A stretch of 64,000 bases of DNA from assembly GCA_028095005.1 (NCBI GenBank), contig CM051463.1, positions 60,798,251 to 60,862,250 of the forward strand, in the 5' to 3' direction. Every line of letters starts with the position of its first letter. Positions within the stretch are counted from its first letter, which is position 1. Source of the stretch: Rhynchospora pubera. Lineage: Eukaryota > Streptophyta > Magnoliopsida > Poales > Cyperaceae. The notes beneath the pieces were generated by a model. It saw only the letters and a list, made by a program, of their open reading frames with translations. It was not told where the DNA came from and did no database searches. Shown piece by piece: positions 36,241-47,620 of the stretch. Position numbers and translations under genes: made by a program.

Positions 36241-37103
36241 TCTTTAACATCCACAAGCCCAGGGGCCTGATGTCTACTCAACAAAAAAAAAAGAAGAAAA
36301 CAACCTCAAGCACCGCATCAATCAAATTTAATGATCTGATAAAGAATCAGACGTCACTTTCAAACAACCTCGACAAAGATCAACAGGAAGTCTAAGAAAC
36401 CCGCTTCGGGAAATCCATGCTTTATAAATACAAAATTCATATCAGAAGAGCCTAAATCTTGATTCCTCATATTACAAGGAGAACTCGAAAAACGAGAAGA
36501 TTACAAGCGTCCAGCGACGGCAGTCAACCGAAACCTCTACAAGCTAAGAATTCCAAAGACTGCTGTCCCCTGCAATCCAAAGTCCAAAAAAAAAAATAAT
36601 ATATAATAATATGATATATTAATATTGCATTGTAGTAGTAATATTAATAATTAAAAAAAAACAAAAAAAAATATAAATGCATGATAGGACCGCTAATTGC
36701 ATATTTACAATTCCCTAACAGCTCACGACACACAATCCTTTGATTTTCCCAATCTAGAGGTGCTCCTGACCATGTCGGAGGTAATTAACAGTAGGGGCTT
36801 GCGCCTACTGGAAAGAAAGGACCCCCTCAAATAATAAACCCTCGTGAGAGCTCAAGACCGTACAGTTACCGCGCTTCGGGGTGGTATCGATATCGGCCTC
36901 TTGAGGCTCCCGAGGGGTATCTGATCCGCATTCTTTTTTGCCCCTCAATCCGAGACCGGATTTTCCTCTGTTGATCCGAGGGCCGTGAAAAAGTGCGAGA
37001 CAGTAGATTAGATTGGTTAAATTAGATTTGTAGATTTATAAAAAATACCTCCGAAAAAGTCCGCGGTGCATAGAAAGCTCTATGCACTATAGTGCATATT
37101 AAA

Positions 37104-37105
<2 letters not shown>

Positions 37106-37146
<41 letters not shown>

Positions 37147-37191
37147 AGTATCATAATATAAAATAATTAATATTATTTTCTGGGACAATTA

Positions 37192-37226
<35 letters not shown>

Positions 37227-37290
37227 GACAATTAGTATTATTTGCTGGAACAACTAAAATTATACTTATTAAGACAATCAGTATCGTAAT
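37106..37290. repeat. (TC)n(TA)n microsatellites and right part of GGACAATTA minisatellite
   Basis: (TC)n(TA)n runs to 37146 and a second (TA)n occupies about 37193-37222. Between and after them GGGACAATTA, AGGACAATTAGTATTATTT and AAGACAATCAGTA continue the array seen at 28740-28930. Confidence 0.75.
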
Positions 37291-40200
37291 CATGGTTCAA
37301 AAAATCGGTCGATTTCGAGTTGAATCGGATCGAAATCGGGAGTGGTTGGGTCGATTTCGGTGGGTTTGGAGCAGAATCACGTTTTTTCTGTCTAGAATTG
37401 GCTGGAATCTGTTGAAATCGACCGAATCAATCGATATTGGTCTGAAAAAGTGAAAATTGAAAAAAAAATTAGAAGGAAAAATTACTGTCTCCCCACTCTC
37501 TTTCTTAGATCAATTATCGAACCACTATCTTCCCACTCACAATTATTGGAGATTTGGAGGTCTAGACAAGTGGAGAGAGACTAGAGAGTGTGGACTGTGG
37601 AGAAGAGAAATTGTCTTACTGGAGAGTGGAGACCGTTGATTGCCCATCGCTGTGGATAGTGGAGACCATCGCTAATCGCCCAGACTATCGCTGCGCCTGG
37701 CTTGGTAATTGAGCATCGATGATTTTCTTTTCCTTTCTCTTTTACTTTCCGTCTGTGCCATCTACAGGTTTCGCAAGCCTAGTTTGGGTTTGGGTTTAAG
37801 ACCTACTGGTAGTGGGTTACTGGGTTTGGGTCAAGTATTAGCCTTGATTGCGATGGATTGATAAAATTTGGAAAATTTGTCTTATACAAAATTATTTATA
37901 TTATTTTAAATTTATAATTCTTTTTATTTTATTAGAGAGATGGATAGCGGTCAAGGAAAAACACAAGACATTGGTTGGGATCATTTTATTCCAGTTGGTC
38001 TAAATAAAAAAAACGGTTAGATGCAAATGGTGTTATAGAACAATAAGTGGAATAAGTAGAGGAAAGGAACATTTGGTCGGTATTCGTGGAAATACGACAG
38101 CATGTACTCGAGTTACAGATGAAATCAGAAAATAAGTTCAAGAATATATGAGAAATAAAAGATTAAAAACAAAAAGGCAAAGGAACTAGACGAATTGGTA
38201 GCTGATGAACTAACTAGAATAGATGAAGATGATTCAAGTAGTGAATGCTCAGATAAAAATTTAGAAATGGGTATTCAAGTAAGTAGGGAGAGTTTTAGAA
38301 TAGAAGAATGACAACGAACGGGTGGAGAAGGTTCATCTAGATCAAGAGTAGAATTAGGAAGATATGTATCAGTGCGTGTTAATGAGGGTACCAGTCGTAA
38401 GAGAGCTACCAAATCACAGAATGTTGGTATAAGACCGTCCCTTATGGAACCAATGGTTGATAATTATCTGTATAAGAAAAAAAAACATGTAGGCAGCCAA
38501 AAATTAATAATCCTATTTTAAGAGGTATAAAAGATGTTAAATCATATATATTCGAGCATGGAGCAAATGGTTTGTTCATGATGCAATCGCTGCTCATGCT
38601 GCAGATAGCATATATTTTAAAAGAGCGAATGAAGCAACTCAAAAAGTCGGAATTGTTGTTCGTGCACCGACCTCTTATGAAATTTACAACAAGCATCTTC
38701 CAATGGAGGTGGAAGACCAAAATAAAGTAATAAAAGATTTTTACCGTCATTGGAATGAATATGGTTGTACTATAATGTGTGATGGATGGACCACAAAAAA
38801 TCATAGAAATATTATTAATTTCTTGGTTTATTGTACACAAGGAATGATGTTGAGGTGATGCAGGGGTTCATAATGGGTTAAGAATGATTTTCACCGTCTT
38901 GGTTTAGGCTATTTTTTGAATCCAAACTTGCAATTCTCAGAAAGGGTTCAGAATGATGTTGAGGTGATGTAGGGGTTAAGAAAAGTTGTTCAGAAATTAC
39001 AACCATAAATGTTTCTACAAATTCAAGCTGAAAAAGAGGTACAATTGTAATTACGAAAATACATTTTTGAATAAAAATGCCTAATTACATTCTTGAACCA
39101 GAACAGGATATGCTTGAACGAAATAAGTAAATTGCCTTTATGATTTTTTTTTTATTTTAATTATTGTAGGCAGAAAAATATCGTAGAAGGCTTGGAATTT
39201 TTCTTCTGCGAAGATGCTCGCTGCAGCAAAACAATGCAGACCGGCAGAATGGTGGTTAATGTATGCGCGAGATGAGTGTCCAACTTTGGCGCCTATTGTT
39301 GTTCGAATTTTGAGTCAAATAGTGTCTTCCTCCCAATGTGAGAGAAATTGGACCACTTTCACATTAATACATACCGACTAAGAAATTGTTTGGGAATAAA
39401 GCGACTTGAACATCTTATATTTTGTCATTACAATATGCGACTTCGAGAACAACATCTAAGGAGAAATAAATCAGCATGACTCTGATCAATTAATTGATCT
39501 CAACAAGATTTTTCGTGAAGAAGATCCATTGCAACCATGAATAAGGTTATACAATTTTATTTAAAAAAAGTTCTTTGGACCGATTTAGATTATTATTGTG
39601 CTTCATTGTTTCTACTTATAAATTATTTATTCATAATATATTGTTTGATTGTTAGGGAGCAAGAAGATGTAGTTCTTGATGATAGAGCAAATCCATGGCT
39701 GGATAAGGAAATGACCAATGTTGAGGATAATACAAGTTCATCAGGCGGTGATAATGGAAGCAATATGAGAGCTGATATACCTAATACAAATGTAGAGGTC
39801 AGTGATGATGATGATGATAATGATCTGAATCCAACTCAAACCTAAACACAAGCACGGTACTCCGTGTGAGATACGGCTGTTTTACAGTGTTCCTGTCATG
39901 TAAACACCATGCAACCAGGCCTTAGAGCGTGGGGAAAATTCAGGGGTTGGCAAAAACTGTACTATATGTTGCTCCAATTTGCATCCTGTCTATTAGGGGA
40001 GTGGTGATGTTTGAGACATTGACTGACCAGAGACCCATGTAATTGTGCCCCCGTCCCTGTCCAGACATTAGTGCAGTCATGTAAAGCGTGGTTGAAAACG
40101 GTATAAGTCCCGCTATGATAACGGTTGCCTTACAATCAGACTATGTGTGTTTATTGCATCATGTATGCCAAACTGAATTAAATTATTGCTTGGTAAAATT

Positions 40201-41396
40201 GAATAGTTTGATGATCCAAACTGTGACCAAAATAATGGCCAAATTATGGTGTAACGCATGACGGTTACGGCCGGTCTGCGTGTGCGGTGGTTAACGTAGT
40301 TGTCCAGTCATGATTCATGTACTTAGGCATGTTTGGTAGTGAGTACTGGAGTGCCCCTTGCATGTAGGACTGGAGTTGTCCAGTGGTGACCCTTGGAGCT
40401 GGCCAAGGGGCAGTCCAACCTGGTTTAACCAGCCCCAATAGCTGCATGACACCAAGCTGCTTAGTCACTTGGGCTGGAAGAGTGGGGTTTGCTGACACTT
40501 GGTCCCCACCTCTTAACCTCTCTCTGTGGCCCAATCTTGTGGACCATTATGCCCCTCTTCTTGCTAAACTCGTATTTACCCTGTTTCTTACCGAAACAGA
40601 CCCTTTAAGCTTGTTTGTGAGGTGCTAGGCAGTGAAAAACAGTGCTTGGATCATAGATGAACAGTTGGGAAGGTAGGAAACAAGGTTTTGTGCATGGTTA
40701 TGGCCCTATATTACTCAAACCAGGCTAAACACTGAGCATGGCAGAGCATAGATCATGGACGGTGGATGGTTTAATGACTCAACCAGACCAGGGCATGATG
40801 ATTTGGAGCATAACATAGTTCTGTTTGTGCATCCTAACTGACCACGTGCTAGTAAGAACCATAGGTCTGGTGTTGGTCGGTAATCAAACCATGAAGCGGT
40901 GTTGCAAACACCCGCAAACCAGTCACGCAACGGTGTTTGGCTTGGTGCCTTTACCACGTAATTGCATGAGTTATAGGCTGGTGTTGAGTATGACTGTGAC
41001 ATAGGTTTTGTTCAATTGAACCGGACCTTGAGCAAGGTGAAACGGTAGATCTGAGCGGTGACGCGGGCGAATCGCAGCAGTGAGCGGCGGGTAAATCGGT
41101 ATATGGTTTGAGATGCGGATTCCACCTGGACCCTAACTCTTGTTGTTGTGCTAAATTTAAAGTATATTATGCATGTTGCTTGATGTTTTTGCATGACTTA
41201 GCATGTAGCCTGCATGTATGAATTGATATATTATATATGCTACATGACTGTGCATAGGATGGATTGCTACATGATTTGGAACAAACCGTTTGGGGTTAGG
41301 TTGAGGTGAATGGTTTGATTTGGGTATGGAGCGAGATGGTTTCTCCGCTGTGTTAAGACTTGTTGGTTTGAGACAATTCATATGCTCCTTCACGGT

Positions 41397-43769
41397 GTAT
41401 TCCCCCAAGCTTGAGCTTTTGCATATGGTACGGCTTTTCATCAACCGGCATTTTTCTTCCATGAGTTGTGATGTTGCGCTGAAGTTCATCTGACCTTTTT
41501 GACCCTTGCATGACTCGAACATTGTACTTCCAAAAGCTTGCATTCTCATCTAAAATCTGAAACCAATCAACAAAGATTAATGAGTTATAACTAACTAAAT
41601 CTAAAGTAAACTAAACTAATGAAAGAAGCTGAAATTTTTGGACTTGGGTTGCCTCCCAAGAAGCGCTTGTTTTAGGTCACAAGCTTGACCACCTTGTATT
41701 TGCTCATCTTATCTTCACTTTTCTCCTTCTCAGCGCATCATAATTCTCCCAAAAGTGATTGAGCTGCTGCCTTGAAACATGCTTGACGTGTTCTTCTTTG
41801 GATGTCATCTTTGTTGGCTCGATGATGATGTGATACTTGATTTGCAATTTGTTGTCTTCCATCACATCAGTTTTTTTCAAGCACCTTCTTGATGGATTAC
41901 TCAATTCTTTGGTGAACTCTTCATTTATTTTGTCGGATGCGATGATCTTCTTTGCATCACCTTGTTCGAATTCCTGAAAAGAACAAAACATGGTGATAGA
42001 GAATATTTTTGGATTTTTTTTTAAAGATAAGGTAAAATAAGTAAGATACAAGGATACAAGGGTGTCAAGACTAATCTATTAAAACAAAATACCAATATTC
42101 TAGCAAACCGTCCCCGGCAACGGCGCCAATTTTGATCGGATATAGAACCAAGTCTCAAAATAAATAAACCTCGTTTACCGATCTAATCGTTTGCAGAACA
42201 GCTCGAGGGTCGAATCCACAAGGACGGTGTTGGAATATCAGTCTTTTACTTTACTAAACTAGCTAGACGAGTTCAACTTTCTTTTGTGGATTAAAGTTTG
42301 AAGGTGGATACAAATCCTAGATCTAATATTAAGGTTAAAGCAAGAACTAAACAAGAGAAAATTAGCAGGTCAAATAATTGTAGGATTTCTGGTTCCAAAT
42401 GATTCTACCTCTGTCAAAGTTGGAACGGTCCGTTTCAGCCTCTGTCAACGATCGGAACTGGCCGTTCTAGGCCAGGACGCCCCCTCTCGGGCGGTCCGTC
42501 CTGACCTTGGAACGGGTCGTTCCAATAGTTGATACTTGTTTCGTCATCCTACTTGGTTATTCGCTGAGTGCTTTTACGTGAATTAGACCAAACCTAACCT
42601 ACAGACTTGCGCTCTAACTCTCGTTCAGGTCAAGTTGTGGGGTTCTGCTTGGTAATTCCTAAAACTCCTAAATTTCAACTCTCGTTTCTTGGTTCAGGTG
42701 CTTTATATTGTTTTCTGGGTCTTGGTAAACTCTCAACCTTTCGGCTTATTGAGTAAAATTCTAATTTTCATCAAAGTCTGGTTTAATCCTTTCGGATATC
42801 GCCTACCTAATTATTCTAAGTGTTAATTTGTTATTGCAATTCGATTTTGACTTGACAATTAAACTAGGCCTTTGTTTAACGCAACAATCAGATCAAACAA
42901 TAACTAATTTCAACAAATAGATAGCAAATCAAATCACAGAAAATAAAACGTAATTTAACTCAACTAACAAAGAAGTATTCAAACAAAACAAGCAACTAAG
43001 TAGAAAGGTTTACAACCATAACCCTAGAACAATCAACTCAACAACTAAAAGACATCATGCAAAACGAAGAGAAATAGGAAATAAAGGAAGAATAAAACCC
43101 AATATGTCCTGGCTTTCTCTTGTAGGTCGAAGTCTTCTATCGAAACACCCTGTTTCTGCCACAAACCAGTCGATTCGGCGCTGCCACGATCTTGACCTGA
43201 GACTTTTCTCTCAAATAGAACTATATCTAACCCTAACTTGGATCTGGAATTGAACTTCTCTCTTGTATATCTCATAAATCCCCTCAAACTATGTTTAAAT
43301 AGGCATTAGAAATGTGTAGAGATGATGAAAATAGCAGAAGACACGTTCTGGAAGTGCCAGAGATAGATTAGAACCGCCTTGACATAATAGAACTCTAAAT
43401 TTGGCAACTCTGGACTATTTCTGGAAGTTCTGGCGGTTTCTGTTGGGGCGGACCGTTCTGATTTGGAACGGTCCGCTCCAGAAATTTCAGCACTGCGTCC
43501 AGTCAGTATTTTGCCCATATCTCCTTCATCCGGACTCCGATTGAGGTGATTCAGGAACCGTTGGAAAGCTTACAACAAGCTCTACATCATTATTGATTCA
43601 TCCAAGCCATGTTTTTGTCCAAAATCTGCATTAAAGTAGGAATTATGGTAGTAACTCATTCTTGACACAAATCCTAATTAAAATAACCCTAGTTAACCTA
43701 ACTCAAGACAAATTGGTTTAGTTTGGAGATAAAATTCTACCAAAGTATAAGTATAAAATCCTCTCATCA
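41397..43769 (-). mobile_element. Truncated Athila-like gypsy element (one LTR plus leader)
   Basis: On the minus strand a 1,637-bp LTR (42133-43769) starts TGAT and ends ATCA. Four bases later comes the primer site TGGCGCCGTTGCCGGGGA (42111-42128), which I recall as the tRNA-Asp site of Athila elements. About 700 bp of leader follow, including a GCTTCTTGGGAGGCAACC motif typical of that lineage. The element ends near a CAAGCTTGGGGGAAT word at about 41400. No gag-pol and no second LTR are visible. Confidence 0.75.
42111..42128 (-). other. tRNA primer-binding site of the Athila-like element
   Basis: TGGCGCCGTTGCCGGGGA on the minus strand, four bases from the LTR end. Confidence 0.85.
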
Positions 43770-44614
43770 AGCTGTCCAAACAAGTGCCAGCTTTTGTATT
43801 AATTGAAATGGCAGAATTCGGATAACTGTACTAGCTGGCCTTGCATTGCATAGCATGGATTGCCAAATGTTTTATGAATAAACTGTACTTACCATGTAAA
43901 TTATGTTCTATATATTAAACAGTGTGTATTTAGTTCTGCAACATGAGACTCCGGATTCATGCGTGGCTGGAACTAAATACCGCACTGAGAAATGGTTTCC
44001 TTTCTCACCGTACCATGTTTTCATGGGTTCCAGGTTGAAGGCGTGGGCTGGAGAGTGGAAAAGTAAGCCTTGTACATTAAGTTATGCTATGTTTTGTATA
44101 CTTGTGTACCGTTGCATGTTCTATTGTATAATTATGTGCTGGTTGTGTGTAAACCGAAGTTTAATGCTTGTCTTGATTGTTGCTTGTGGGATTTTGGGTT
44201 GGGAAAGACTTGATAGATGTGTAAATGCTTGCCTTTATGGTTGGATGCCAATACTTATAGGAGAAATTCTGTCAAATTTTTGTTTTGCACATGTTACAAG
44301 CATAACCTCAACTTAGTTTTTGGGACTGTTGTTTGCCAATTGTATGATACTTAGTATGATAAAACATGGCATAGTAACTTGTGGCCAAACAATAAGCCTT
44401 GCAGTGCGTGCGAAGTACGTGCCTGCGGCGGGAATCTATCACGTCGTCGCTGCGGGGTGTGACACTCTAGACAAATTTCTCATGATTGTCATCAAAATGA
44501 TAGGGAACAGTTTAGAAATATCAATGAATTAGCAAGGTTTCAAAATATCAACTTATATGGAGTGCCATGATTAAGTGGTGGTTCTAGTCTAGTGCCATAT
44601 ATATTATCAAGCTG

Positions 44615-44760
44615 TGCGTTTGGATAGGTGTGGGAAGAAGGGAAGAAGTGGGAAGAAGTATTGGAAAGTGTGTAACTTTGTGAAGAGTTTGGATTGTTTA
44701 TAATTTTTTTTCTTCTTCTTCCTTCTTCTTCTTCTTCTTTCTTCCAACGATCCAAACGCA
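44615..44760. mobile_element. MITE of the GTTTGGAT family next to the last hAT exon
   Basis: TGCGTTTGGATAGG ... CGATCCAAACGCA, with the interior GTGGGAAGAAGTATTGGAAA shared with the copies at 9340 and 19844 (inverted in the former). No matching duplication was seen. Confidence 0.7.
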
Positions 44761-45351
44761 GGAGTAGAATCAGAGAATAGTAGAACTAGCACCACGAATA
44801 TTCTAGCGATTACAATTCGTATGGTGAAACTGAAGCATCTTTTATGTATTTTATATTTGGCCCTACACAACGTGCTCCATTGTATTTCTACACTGAAGAA
44901 AATGAAACTATGCAACCAGCCCGTCACAACTTTTGGGAGTAACATGCATCTATGTGATATGAATTAGTTTATGGCTTATATTTTTATCTCATATTGGTAG
45001 TTTATGTCTCTTTATTGTATAATTACATGATATGATGTACTTTTTAGTCAATTTATCTTTATTTAAGATATGTAAGTGATTGTAGTATGATGTGCGTAGT
45101 CTGCCTATTTGACTTTAAGACATATTAAGTTATTTTAGTTAATTTTAAGACTAATCTTTAAAATTTTTTGACTTATTTATGAAAACATATTTTTTTCCTA
45201 ATTTTTTCTGAATTTTAACAGCATAAAAATGTGTTTTTTTTATAAATCCGATTTTTTGGGCCGATTCGGCCGATTCTGTCGATTTTTCTGTTTCCGAGTC
45301 ACGGTCCAACTTTCTGATTCTAATTTCGAGTTTCAGAACCATGATCGTAAT

Positions 45352-47006
45352 ATATGATGTCAGGAGGAGAAGATTAAGTAAACATTGGTCGAGATGTAGG
45401 ATGGATAACGCTTGATACGTCTTAAATGAGTATTAGAAACATTAATAGAAAGGGATGATCAGCATGTTGAACAAGTATATTTTGAAAATGAAATTAAAAA
45501 AAAAAAAGAAAATACGACATTCAGGAGATCGTAAATTTATGGGAATGATACTTAGGAGGGCCGGAATGATTTTAAATAATTCCGATAAATATTACCTCGT
45601 CATTACAAAAAAAGGAACCCAAAAAAAAACAAAAAAAAAATATATATATATATAAACATACAATGAGCGACTTAATTCTCTAATCTCAAGCGGCTTGAGT
45701 CAAGCCTATGTGGTACGATGATAATTAATGTCATGAATGATGAACTCAATATCTTTCCTTCCATGCATGATAACGTGGCATCGTTTAACAAAAAAAAAAA
45801 AAAGAAATTATTGTTTTTGAAGTTGAAGTTGAATATTCATTATTCTTTCCGGAACACCTATTTAGGAGATTTGGAATCCATGAAAATAAATAAATTTAAA
45901 ACTTATTCAACGTAAATAAATTTTCAATCGGAGGACCAGAGTAGTCTCGATTCTCTGTATGATTTTATAAACTTTACTACTCTTTTTTGTACTGTAGCTT
46001 CATCCTAGAAGTAAAAAGTAATATTAATTTGATGAAAAGTGGAAACTATATATGATATTATGATGGCAATTCATCCACTTCGCCTTCTATATATCCCCTA
46101 ACAAATAAATAAATAAATTGTGAGAGATGCTGATTGTGTCGAGTTTCAAATAAGAGTTCAAATAGTTCAAAATTTTTACTAAGTTTTTAGATTTTTTTTT
46201 GAAACAACCAATTGATTTATTAAGAATAATGAACTATTCAATAAATCAGCTTTTTAAGAATCTGAAACTACCGGCAAACAAAAAATAAAATAAAAACTAT
46301 GAATATGGATCCTTTGCTTAACAAAAAAAAATAATAATACAATATCATGTAGTTGAATTATGGAATCGATCAACAGTTATCTTTAGGTGGGAATGGGAAG
46401 CAACATGGATTGGAGTTACAAGTACAGAGATATTCTAAAACATCAGTACACGATTAAAGAGTACACAATTTGATTCCCTTTTTTTTTTTTTTTTTTTTTG
46501 AGGTGTTACGCAATTTGATTCCTGACGTGATTAACTACGTCTATATACAGTAGTTTCCTGTAACCAGTGCCGATATGAAAACCTCTTCCAAAACTCATGC
46601 TTTGTTTAGCTCAAAATACTTTTTAGACACGACCAGATATAATTTTAGTTGATGATTTTATTTTACAATTATTTTTTTTACATATTTGAAGTTAGTAAAT
46701 TAACGTATTTCTGTCGGCTATTTTTTCAATGTTATATATATAACAACTACGGTCCTCCATCGAAGTTTAAACAAGCATATTCTACATTTCTAGCAAGGCC
46801 AAGGACATATGTGGATGTGAACTTAGCAACATTAATTTTTTTTTTTCAAAAAAGAAATAAAATATAAGGAACTGTTTGGCATTAAATAGCCGTTGTCCCA
46901 TGATAGACAGCTAATTTGGGCATGTTAGGCCCACCTACAGTATCTAAATAGGCCTTGCCTCTTGGCCCACTATGCCCAATGGAGTTTTTATCCAACAAGT
47001 AAACTT
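45352..47006. other. Intergenic AT-rich DNA, no gene seen
   Basis: Long A and T homopolymers (for example T23 near 46478-46500) and short unsupported frames only. Confidence 0.5.
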
Positions 47007-47009
47007 CTA

Positions 47010-47240
47010 GGGCGTGTTTGGATAGGTCGGGAATAGGGAATAAGAATAAGAAATTTCGGTTTGAGTATTTATTTTTATTCTTGCGCAAAACAAATGGTAT
47101 AAGAATAAGGAATTTGGGCCCTTATTCCTATACTAACAAAATCATGGTATAAGAATAAGAAATAAGGATAAGCACGCAAACCGAAATTTCTTATTCTTAT
47201 TCTCTATTCACAGCTTATTCCGTTGCATCCAAACACACCC
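47010..47240. mobile_element. Tourist-like MITE (231 bp), TSD CTA
   Basis: Ends are GGGCGTGTTTGGATAGG and GCATCCAAACACACCC, with CTA at 47007-47009 and 47241-47243. Inner inverted words (AAATTTCGGTTTG / CAAACCGAAATTT) show it folds back on itself. Confidence 0.85.
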
Positions 47241-47292
47241 CTATAGTTTTAAATGTTTTCTACTAGTTAGTTTTTTTTATCTTCAGGCAATT

Positions 47293-47605
47293 TTTTTTTT
47301 AAAAAAAGGAGGTCTTTGCCATTCAATTTTTTTTTTAAAAAAAGAGGTCTTTGCCATTCAATTTTTTTTTTGAAATTAAAGGTGCATGCGGGGCTTGAAC
47401 CCTTGATTTTTTTTAAAGGCCAGCCTAGTACTTTTATCACTGAGCCACTAGGCCACATGCATTTTTGAAGATAAATTGGGGGTCAAGTCTCCCAACTTAT
47501 TTTAAATTAAATGTCTATATAAATACCCCCCCAGCCAGGTTTCGAACCTGCGACCTCTCATTTAAGATGCATTGCTCTTTGCCACTAGACCAAGAACTGA
47601 TTCTC
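47293..47605 (-). mobile_element. Composite SINE with two tRNA-like heads
   Basis: The outer duplications are TATCTTCAGGCAATT (47278-47292) and TATCTTCAGACAATT (47606-47620), 14 of 15 identical. Minus-strand order: head 1 (TTGGTCTAGTGGCAAAG, B box GGTTCGAAACC), a body with AATAAGTTGGGAGACTTGAC, an A-rich joint, head 2 (GGCCTAGTGGCTCAG, B box GGGTTCAAGCC), then A tracts separated by two copies of TTGAATGGCAAAGACCTC. One duplication around both heads means one insertion. Confidence 0.85.
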
Positions 47606-47620
47606 TATCTTCAGACAATT

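Larger units (their letters stand above)
29312..37002. mobile_element. 7,691-bp coding-free insertion with TG...CA ends and 5-bp TSD
   Basis: It starts TGTTGACCCC, ends GTGCGAGACA, and is flanked by GTAGA (29307-29311 and 37003-37007). These are the marks of LTR-retrotransposon integration. By eye I find no copy of either terminus at the other end, no primer site and no gag-pol, so it is a large non-autonomous or chimeric derivative. A TATA-like CCCTATAAAAGGG lies near 30999. Direct modules and a degenerate array fill 33.8-36.2 kb. Orientation is unknown. Confidence 0.75.
29006..37103. mobile_element. Fold-back element (~400 bp) split by a 7.69-kb insertion
   Basis: The left arm starts TTTAATATGCACC, runs through TGCACCGCGGAATTTTTCGG and AACCAATCTAATCTAC to a palindromic centre near 29200, then returns. 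The returning arm breaks at 29311 after ATATGTAGA and continues at 37003 with GTAGATTAGATTGG, ending GTGCATATTAAA at 37103. The continuous pairing across the gap proves the interruption. Closed up, the length (about 400 bp) equals the other fold-backs in the window. Confidence 0.9.
39863..44464 (-). mobile_element. Gypsy LTR-like DNA inserted in the hAT intron, itself interrupted
   Basis: The right border reads GCGGGGTGTGACA, the reverse of a TGTCACACCCCGC LTR start as in Tekay/Del-type gypsy elements. The left border is tentatively TGTGAGATACGG at 39863. Five-base flanks, CTCCG versus CTCTA, do not match, so the ends are provisional. The parts at 39863-41395 and 43775-44464 are non-coding and LTR-like; the middle is the Athila-like fragment. 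Confidence 0.5.
37940..44942 (+). pseudogene. hAT transposase, decayed and partly deleted
   Basis: Pieces appear in order. The start MDSGQGKTQD (37940) leads into a BED zinc finger (VRCKWCYRTISG, with the frame broken in an A run near 38006-38015). A central DUF659-type block follows (IMCDGWTTKNHRNI, near 38777). The hAT dimerisation domain lies at about 39220-39470 (PAEWWLMYARDECPTLAPIV, then SSQCERNW), then an acidic tail (39655-39845). The last exon is 44790-44942 (DYNSYGETEASF ... HNFWE then TAA). Several stops and frameshifts, and loss of most of the catalytic centre between 38850 and 39180, make it non-functional. The transposase normally binds the element ends and catalyses cut-and-paste transposition. 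Confidence 0.88.
37291..45343 (+). mobile_element. hAT transposon, 8,053 bp, 8-bp TSD ATCGTAAT
   Basis: The termini are CATGGTTC and GAACCATG, flanked by ATCGTAAT at 37283-37290 and 45344-45351. Subterminal regions are crowded with CGATTTCG/GAATCGG words. An 8-bp duplication and a CA..G terminal repeat define the hAT superfamily, and the decayed transposase inside confirms it. The body is swollen by LTR-element DNA inserted in the last transposase intron (39.85-44.46 kb) and by a MITE. Confidence 0.95.

Noticed and set aside
29312..37002. Helitron explanation for the 7.7-kb insertion
   Set aside because: No TC start, no CTRR end with hairpin, and a 5-bp duplication is present, which Helitrons do not make.
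47385..47600. Two possible tRNA genes
   Set aside because: Both heads lie inside one retroposed unit with A tracts and a single target duplication, and the acceptor stems do not pair.
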